Below are positions 57,001-64,000 of a stretch of DNA of 64,000 nucleotides, one piece after another. Both the position numbers and the translations under genes were made by a program. How positions within the stretch are numbered: position 1 is the first letter of the stretch; every line of letters starts with the position of its first letter. The stretch lies in assembly GCA_008694505.1 (NCBI GenBank), contig VZDJ01000056.1:11179903-11243902 (forward strand). The letters run 5' to 3'. Origin of the DNA: Cyanoderma ruficeps (taxonomy: Eukaryota; Chordata; Aves; Passeriformes; Timaliidae). The notes beneath the pieces were generated by a model, which saw only the letters and a list, made by a program, of their open reading frames with translations, was not told where the DNA came from and made no database searches.

Positions 57001-57424
57001 AGAATACAAAGACCGTGGGAAATAACAAAGTGTGAGGTGTGGGGCTGTGCCACTCCCCAGGGGACAGTGCCAGGCACAGGGGACAGTGGGGACCTTCCAC
57101 GTGCCAGCACCGTGACCTTGAGAAGCCACCAGCCCGTGACACTCGATGCTTTCCAGCTAAATCAGCAGGTTCACAGAGAAAAACTGCACACTGGAGATAA
57201 TCAGAACAGGAACTGCCTCTGTCTGCAACTAATGGGTGGGAGATAAAAAAATCTCCCTCCTCCCTTTATTCATCCTGCTGTTTGTAAAACCTTATCATGC
57301 TTTTTCCCCCCCCAATTGTATTCCCAATAAGCCACCAGGTAAGAAATAGCGTTTGCCAGCCCTGAAGAGAAGTAATCTTTGTTGGCAACATTTCTCAGGG
57401 AAGAAAACTGTTCAAATAAGCTGT
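54041..57424. other. Single-copy-looking region
   Basis: No gene or repeat is recognised in this 3.4-kb stretch. 54580-54790 and 56540-56780 are AT-rich with some CNE-like motifs. A C-run lies at 57306-57313. Confidence 0.32.
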
Positions 57425-57829
57425 GGGAGGAAATTTCCCCCTCGGACAATTTGAGGAGCTGTCGACAGGCAGCAGATGAAAGGCGAGGAGCGCGGGATGC
57501 CGCGGGCCGTGCAGGGAACACAGGCAATGGCTTCAGCAGCTCCGGGTTCAAATGGAAAATTAATTTCTTTCTGAGGGGATCCAGAGTGCTTTTCATGCCG
57601 TCCTTTCTTTAAGCACGTGGTGATTTAACTTTGCTGAGCGCGGGGAGGGATGAGAAGCGGGTCACTAAAGGAGGGAGCTCTCCAAACACAGCCCCGGCTC
57701 CTGGGGCGGCTGTGGGGTCACCGCGACCCTTCCAACATCTGTGTTTGACCACAGGTTTCCCTGGGAATCAACCTCCACCGATCGGGAGTTTATTAAGGCG
57801 GGGAGCAGGATTTCTGCTGCCAAATTCGG
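57425..57829. promoter_or_regulatory. Small CpG-rich patch
   Basis: CpG density rises sharply compared with the rest of the window (GTCGAC, GGCGAGGAGCGCGGG, GCCGCGGGCCG near 57462-57512; GAGCGCGGGG, CACCGCGACC, CGATCGGG at 57636-57785). It also carries a minus-strand open frame (57270-57596). It could be a minor promoter or a CpG-rich enhancer. It is too small for a classical island by eye. Confidence 0.25.
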
Positions 57830-57883
57830 GGTGGAACGAGATGATCTCTAAGGTCCCTTCCAACCCGACCCATGCGATCATCC
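57830..57883 (+). mobile_element. Short CR1 3' tail (plus)
   Basis: 'ggtggaacgagatgatctct' then 'aaggtcccttccaaccc' is the end of a CR1 3' untranslated region with CpG-preserving changes. Confidence 0.88.
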
Positions 57884-59203
57884 CGTGATAAACTTTGCCC
57901 TGTTTTTCCCCAGCATTGATATTTCTGGTGGCAAAACAAACCGTGACAGATGTGCTCCACCTTAAAACAGACATGCCGCCTTAACAGGAGGAGAAAAACG
58001 GATGAATATGAAAATAGGCATCATGAATATTCAGATATGTTTGCAAATTAAGAGACTTCAACTGTGTCCTTGTCCTTTGTGCGTTTTCCACAAATATTGA
58101 AAGGGGAAGTCTCCTGGGAGAAGCGTTCATCAGCACAGCAAGTTTTGAAGAAGGAACCCAGTCAATCTACAGCAAATATGCACAACATGAATATTGTGTG
58201 TATTCACAGGAGAAAGATGATTCTGGGAACCTCCAATTAGGCAGCAGCAGCTTTTCCTACGGTCTCAGGAAAGAACTAAGGAAAAAGGCTTATTCTGATA
58301 AATTTTTCAGCACAGATTTTTGAAATGGGAAATACAAACATGAGAAAAAGACAAACTTCGATGATGAATTATTCCCTCAGAATTGTGAAGGGGTGAATGC
58401 CCCCTCGAGCCAGGCTGGGAGCAGCAGCTACCCTAAGCTAAATGTGTTGTTAACTCAGTGCAGGCAGCAGCTGAACCTGTGTGTGCTGACCTGCCTGAAA
58501 GCCCTGACCCGGGGCCCCCAGCTCAGGAATCTGCCTAATTAATTTTTAATAACCCAACTTTCATCTCTGTGTGCAGCCTGACCTGCTCTTGGGGTGTGCT
58601 CAGTCATCAGCACCTCCTGCAGCCACCCCGGTGCCACCTCTGGCCGAGGGAGCTGCATCCTTGTCTTAAAAACCCACAACCGTCCCCTTTTCCCTTCCAT
58701 AAGCACCGCAGAGGATGCTGTTGTTGTGTCGGTGTCTCTGAAAAGACACCCCAAACCCCGACAGACCCCAAAGCATCAGCAATATCCCATATTTACCCTT
58801 TCGGTTTCATCACTGCAATGAAGGGACGTGAAAACCTCTCGGTGTAATTCCACCTGGAGGATTTCTCCCACACTGAAACGTCGCACAGTTGTCCAGTTTT
58901 GTTAAATTTCCCTCAGAGATGCCCAATAACCTTCAAACAAACCCAATTCATCCCACCACCAGATGTGCTCGTTTTGCTTTTCATGGCAATGTGCTGTGAG
59001 AGCTCTCTGGGTGGGAGGTAACAACCCAAACAAGAACCATTTCTGTTTTGCTGGTTTGAAAGTGGAGCTTTCAATATCCTGCCTCTGAGTTTTTATTTAA
59101 CTCGGGGAATTTTTCAGTTTACAAAATGGCCCGACAAGGATAATTAGGGTAGAAACATGCCTGACAATTCCAAATGCTCCCTGTCAAGCATATGGGCTAA
59201 CAC
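57884..59203. other. Single-copy region
   Basis: 58000-58390 is AT-rich and CNE-like ('tgaatattcagatatgtttg'). No gene is recognised. Confidence 0.3.
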
Positions 59204-59683
59204 CTATTTTTTATTAATTCCCTGGTTTTTAAAGGGTGATACAGTTGTATTAGAAGCAGCGTGTAGGTGGCTCATTTTTCCCTCCTCACATTCCCTTTGA
59301 CAGTAGTTTGAAATAACATTCATCAAACGGTATAAAAGAAGCCGAAAGAAATTAATTAAGCGACCTAGAAGGAAAAAATAAGATGTCTTTCCAACAGGAC
59401 TTGCATTATTCAGGTTTATAGTGCTGCACAGTGCAATTTTCTGGGAAGAAAAGGTAGAATAATGGTGTAACCCTGCTCGACTATCAAACAGCACATTTGG
59501 AGCATCACTGGTGATAAGGGAGTTCTGCAACAGAAGTAGCTGGGAGTTTCCTATTGAAGATTTGCTCTGAATATCATGCAATATATACATATATTCATAT
59601 ATATTTGCTCCTATATCATTGCTGGCACCTCCCCCAGAAGGAATTGGAGATTTCTGATCCTCTTCCTTCCTGCCTTTTGGCAT
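59204..59683 (-). other. Long open frame in AT-rich DNA (159 codons, unrecognised)
   Basis: An ATG-initiated minus-strand frame of 159 codons runs through AT-rich sequence, where stops should be frequent, and ends at TAG. Its peptide is mixed (it begins MPKGRKEEDQKS; a hydrophobic FFRLLLY segment lies about two-thirds along). No domain is recognised and there is no strong promoter or splice context. The same block has CNE-like motifs (TTAATTAAGCGACC), so constraint may be non-coding. Confidence 0.15.
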
Positions 59684-62000
59684 TCAGGGTTGGGGCCAGA
59701 GGTGGCAATGCCGTGTTTAATTTAATCTTATCAAGTGAACAAAATCCTGCTCTTTAAAAGCCACTGTTGTTCAAGGGTGTTCAAACAAACATTGTCCAGG
59801 TTTTGCCCAGCAGCCACACGTGGCACTGCAGGGCTGGATTGCAGCTGTAATGAGGATTATCCATGGCCTGCACTCTTCATGGCACACACTCCCATCCCAT
59901 GTGCTTCCACAGCTCCTCAGCCTCTTCCTGCTTCTCCAGCTATCCCAGCCTCACTAATGTAGCTCTCCCTATCCCAAATTCTGATTGAATCCAGCCAGTA
60001 ACACCATGGGGAATTCATCTGTGGCCTCTCCAGGCACAGCCCTGGTGAGAAGCTGTCCAGCCATTCTGCTCCACCGAAGTGCTGCCAGCTCTCACCTGGT
60101 CACACAGGGGACACGGAATTCCAGCTGTCCTGCTCTGCTCCCCAGGGATGGCCACAGCCCTGCCCTTCCTGCAGCCACACAAAATAACCAGAGTCCACCT
60201 GACATCCCACCAGTCCCCCAGTTCTAAAGGAATCCTGTTTTAACAGGAGATCACTCACCAAAATAATTTCCAGGTATCTAAACCAAGTAAATTGAAATTC
60301 AAAAAACTGGTTATGAAAACATGGATGTGAAGAGCTCGGGATGTCTTTGTGACTGCTGGCAGCCTCCCAGCTGCTTTATTCAACACAATCCTCAGGTGAT
60401 TCTTAATTTCAGGTTCATGTTATCAGCTGCTCAGGGTAATACCACAGGAAAGGCCATGGGTGTAACAGCACCAGGTTCTGTCCCTCCCAACAAACCTGCT
60501 GGGTACCAGGGAGCCACAAGGGAGGGATTAACTGTGATTCATCCAAGGAACTTCCCAACACATCCCAAATCTTTCTCATCAGGTGCTGGTTTTACCTGAG
60601 CAATGACTCAAGCATCTCTTTGTCCTTCCACCTGCCTGGCTTAAAGCCAGCAGCCAGAACAGACACAGAGCTGTCAGCAGCAGGGCCCCAGCCCAAATAA
60701 ATCCAATTTCTGAAACCTGGATTCTCCTTTAGTGCCTAAATCCCCTCGGGCAAGTCTGCTAAAGCTGGATTAGCAGCCCCTTGTGCACTTCCCAGGGCTG
60801 GGGCTGCCTCAGTGCTCCCACGGGGCCTGACCCTCCCCTGCTCTGCTTCCCCCTGGACAGCACCATGGCAAAGGCTCCTTCCAAGAGGCTCGGGAAGGCT
60901 TAGGCTGTAATTGCTTGTAAACCACTTAGGCAGTAAGTGATACAGAAATCCAAGTGGTAATTGTAGCAGAGGCTTGAGATTAATCTATTTTTGGCTTGTC
61001 AGACCGTTCTTATGGACCCGATTCAAAGGCAGTCACCGAAAGCTGTAAAGTGTCCAAAAAGTGACAGGAAAAAATAGTTTGATTAAAACAATTCCAGAGG
61101 CAAATCCAATCTCCAAGACACTCTCTGAAACCTATTGGTGTAGCCTGCAGATGAGGCACTCCTGAGCATCATCTGGGCAGAGACCTGGGGAGAGCCACAG
61201 AAAGTTTTAAAAAGTTAAAAAAAAAAAGTGCTCTAATTTTGGATTCCCAAAGCAGAACAGTGCAGGGAAAGCCAGTGAAAAAAGGTAACAGGTTCTGCCA
61301 GAAGGGGATAAGGAGCTTGTCCTGATCCAGAAATCTGGGCTCTGATGACTGAAGAACATCCCACAGGTTCTGTTTTGCTCACCTGCCCTCAGGTGGCACC
61401 ATGAGATGGTTGGACACCTGGATTTGATGGCTTGAAGATGTTTTCCACCTGTAATGATCCCAGGATTCTCTGACTGCCAGATGCACTGTTTGGTGTGACT
61501 GAAGAACCCCAAAACTTTTGGTTTATCTCTTTATCTCCCAGATGTTATTCATTATTAGGAACTGGAACCTTCTTTCCCCACAGAGCTGCAACATCTCCGA
61601 ACTTTCCACCAGCTTCCATTTTCCACAGCCTCAAGGCCAAGATTACCCTTTATTATTTTTTCCATCATTTCCTTCCCATTTACTTTGGATTAGTGGATGT
61701 TCTGTCAATAAGGACTAATGAAATTCCAGACCAATATAAACTCTGTCTGCTCTACAAATGGTTCTTTTTTCATACAGACTTCCTATGAAATAAAAAGTGA
61801 CTGATGTCACAATATGCTTTAATTATTTTCTTCATAAACTATCGAATTAAATTTTAAGAAGCTGGAGATGTTATCTCTTATTAAATTGGGACTGAACTCA
61901 GAGATGTAACTCTTAATGAAACTTCCCACACCAGAAAGCTTTTTAGTAATGTTAATAATTTTCAGCAGCCTGCCATACACAATATCTCACCAGAGCTTAG
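59684..62000. other. Single-copy-looking region
   Basis: No gene or known repeat. 60900-61140 and 61780-61960 are AT-rich and partly CNE-like. An A-run lies near 61218-61227. Confidence 0.3.
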
Positions 62001-62100
62001 GATTTGCACATCCCACCCCCTGCCATGGGCAGGGAAACCTTCTCCTATCCCGGGTTGCTCCAAGCTCCATCCAGCCTGGCCTTGACACCTCCAGGCCTTT
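62001..62100 (-). mobile_element. CR1 LINE fragment (minus)
   Basis: 'catcccaccccctgccatgg', 'tatcccgggttgctccaagc' and 'ccatccagcctggccttgac' are reverse-complement CR1. The extreme 3' tail is missing. Confidence 0.9.
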
Positions 62101-62357
62101 CTAAGCCACATCATTGTACAGAACCTCCAATATTTTAGCTGGGATTTTCTACTCACTGTATCAGGAAGTTTGTCCAAAAAGCAGCCCTGAATATCCCAAT
62201 GAATATCCCACAGCAGCACCAGGTAAGTCACGGCACACCTGGGAAACACAGACATTAATCAACACCAGCTTCAAGGGAAAAGTATTTTCACTAATTTCAG
62301 CAGCAAGAAAAATCTCAAATTACCAAAGAAAAAACAGAGAAAAGCTGGTGGGTGAGT
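62101..62357. other. Spacer between CR1 copies
   Basis: It contains a 58-bp splice-flanked open segment (62165-62222, donor CAG|GTAAGTC); see findings. Confidence 0.28.
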
Positions 62358-62650
62358 AGAATCATGGAATCATTAAGGTTGGAAAAGCCCTTCAAGATCA
62401 TTGAGTCCCACCATTGTCCAAGCCCACCATTAAACCATTCCCCAAAGAACCACATCTACACGTTTTGTGAAGATCTCCAGGGATGGACATTCCACCACCT
62501 CCCCGAGCAGCCTGTTCCATTGGCTCAACACCCTTTCACCCTTTCACCCCTGATATCCAATCCAATCCTCCCCTGGTGCAACTTGAGGCCATTTCCTCTT
62601 GTCCTATCACTTGTTTCCTGGGAGCAGAGACCAATCCCTGCCTGGCTACA
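62358..62650 (-). mobile_element. CR1 LINE 3' end, third subfamily (minus)
   Basis: 'agaatcatggaatcattaag' (octamer tail) and 'ttggaaaagcccttcaagat' start the copy. 'ggatggacattccaccacct', 'cagcctgttccattggctca' and 'ccatttcctcttgtcctatc' follow. The subfamily is that of the fragment at 6426-6640. The open frame 62352-62765 is CR1-derived. Confidence 0.92.
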
Positions 62651-63294
62651 ACGTCCAATTTGCTTTGGAAAACACAATGATCAAAACGTGGCACATTCTG
62701 GGACCAACCAGCAAAACCTGCAGAAGTCACTGGATCGTATTTTTGGATCCTGCCTTAAGGGATGAAGAGCAGAGTGAGAGATGAAAATGCGGCAGCTGGT
62801 AAAAAACCATTAAAAAGACAAAGGCAGAGATGAGGAAATACTGAAACTGCCGGGAGAAAGGAACAAAGACATGGAAAAAAGACTCTCAGTCTGCCAAGGT
62901 TTACACAATTTCATAAAATGTACAAATGAAGCAGAGAGAAAGGGAAAAGAGCAAACAAAGCAGCTCGTGGCTGGGCTGGGGGTGCAGCACACAGGTGATT
63001 TCCAGCCTCATTCCCAGCCCTGGGGTCGGTGTGCTCAGCACGGCGGGTCCTGCTCTGCCTCCCTCCCAGTGCAGCTCATTCCAGCTCAGCTGTTGGCCAA
63101 TTCCTTCTGGTCACACAGTGACAGTCCCAAGGCTTTCATATCCGTGTCCCCCCTTTTGGCCAAGAACACCTGAATCCCTCCACGAACAAACCATCACTCA
63201 TCCACTCCTGGACAGAAATGGGCAGTCATGGACAGAAACACCGATTTTTCCAAATGGAAATTTCTCTGTTGTTGATGATAAAACACTGCTGTGC
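62651..63294. other. Single-copy-looking sequence
   Basis: No recognised element. Confidence 0.3.
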
Positions 63295-63309
63295 TTTTTT
63301 TTTTTTTTT
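63295..63309. repeat. T15 homopolymer
   Basis: Fifteen consecutive T. There is no adjacent retroposed sequence that would make it an element's tail. Confidence 0.95.
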
Positions 63310-64000
63310 CTTCGGTTTAATTTTATTCATGAGCTGAAGTGACTTTGGGCACTCACAAACCGATTTTTCACTGTGTTCTGAACAGATGGTTGTTCCAAGA
63401 ATACCAGCATCCTGGCAGTGTCAAACAGCCTTGACCTTCCCAAGCAGCGCTGCAGACTTTTTGTTAGAAGGAAAGAAATAAAGAACTGCTCACATAGCCC
63501 AAATTTTTTTCCTGGATTATTAAACACTGTGGACAATGCAGGCACAAACTGTGCTCAAGGAAAGCCTGAGATTCAGCCTCAGAGAAGCAGGAATGGCTTC
63601 ATGAATCACTGGTGGTGCACAGACATCTCCAAGGTCACATCACACCCCCCGTGCAGCAGCAGAAGAGTGAAGAGATGTGGTGGGAGCCCCCCCACATCAT
63701 CTCCAGCTCATCCTGCCCTAAGCAGCTGCTGTGATGGGCTGTGCAAAGCCCAAGGAAATATCCCAATCCTCAAATTCAGGCTTTATCCAGCAAAGGGTCC
63801 AGTTACAATTTCCCAGTTATAAATAGCTGGAGTTCACTGTGAGCCTTCAGCAACCGTGGGCTGGCACAGCTTTGGGGACCTTTGCCGACAGAGCCTTCAG
63901 AGGGAAGGCAGCTCGTTTTGTTCTGCTTTTGAATTTTTTTTAGAGATATAATCCTATTTTTAAGATCATTTAAATATCATCTGTGCTTAGTTCTCCAGAA
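63310..64000. other. Single-copy-looking sequence
   Basis: No gene or repeat is recognised to the window edge. Confidence 0.3.

Noticed and set aside
1..64000. tRNA, rRNA, snRNA, miRNA and CRISPR elements
   Set aside because: No cloverleaf with A/B boxes, no conserved snRNA sequence, no known miRNA seed-and-stem and no spaced direct-repeat array was seen by eye. A covariance-model scan would be needed to exclude small RNAs.

Overview
The window reads as nuclear DNA of a bird, most likely a passerine or other neoavian. The evidence is the repeat content. There are about twenty 5'-truncated CR1 LINE 3' ends on both strands, most sharing the avian core (GGTCCCTTCCAACC, 'ccaggttggacattgg', octamer tails of the ATTCYRTG type). 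There are a few solo LTRs of avian endogenous-retrovirus type, many small minisatellites, and no mammalian SINE or L1 sequence. No bacterial-style gene organisation, rRNA, tRNA or CRISPR is present.

No protein-coding gene can be called with confidence. The many open frames are mostly products of stop-poor GC-rich DNA, CR1 copies and minisatellites. The best coding hint is a splice-flanked, phase-symmetric 126-bp open segment at 44958-45083 (+), followed by a 273-bp one at 53768-54040 (-). Both are unrecognised and held at low confidence. Because the candidates lie on both strands they do not make one gene model. The window is best described as a gene desert or a very large intron.

Layout: 0-9 kb holds copy A of a ~580-bp dispersed repeat, 59-bp and 32-bp minisatellites, a possible LTR near 5.5 kb and CR1 pieces. 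9-15 kb is mostly single-copy, with AT-rich homeodomain-motif-rich blocks that look like conserved non-coding elements (CNEs). 15.1-17.8 kb holds an inverted pair of composite LTR+CR1 repeats. 18-26 kb is mostly single-copy with CNE-like blocks (20.1-20.5, 22.0-22.4, 24.5-24.9 kb), two perfect hairpins and an 85-bp duplicated segment. 26.3-28.1 kb holds two LTRs. 30-31 kb is a CR1 cluster. 33.2-33.7 kb is copy B of the dispersed repeat. 34.7-38.2 kb has the densest run of CNE-like sequence. 40.1-40.8 kb is a 15-unit, 49-bp minisatellite with higher-order structure. 41-50 kb mixes CR1 fragments, CNE-like DNA and a further LTR at 49.2 kb. 50.3-50.9 kb has back-to-back CR1 copies. 51-64 kb is mostly single-copy, with a small CpG-rich patch at 57.4-57.8 kb and CR1 copies at 62 kb.

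If the window has a function, the likeliest one is long-range regulation of a neighbouring gene by the CNE-like blocks. That is an inference from base composition and motif content only. No alignment could be run.
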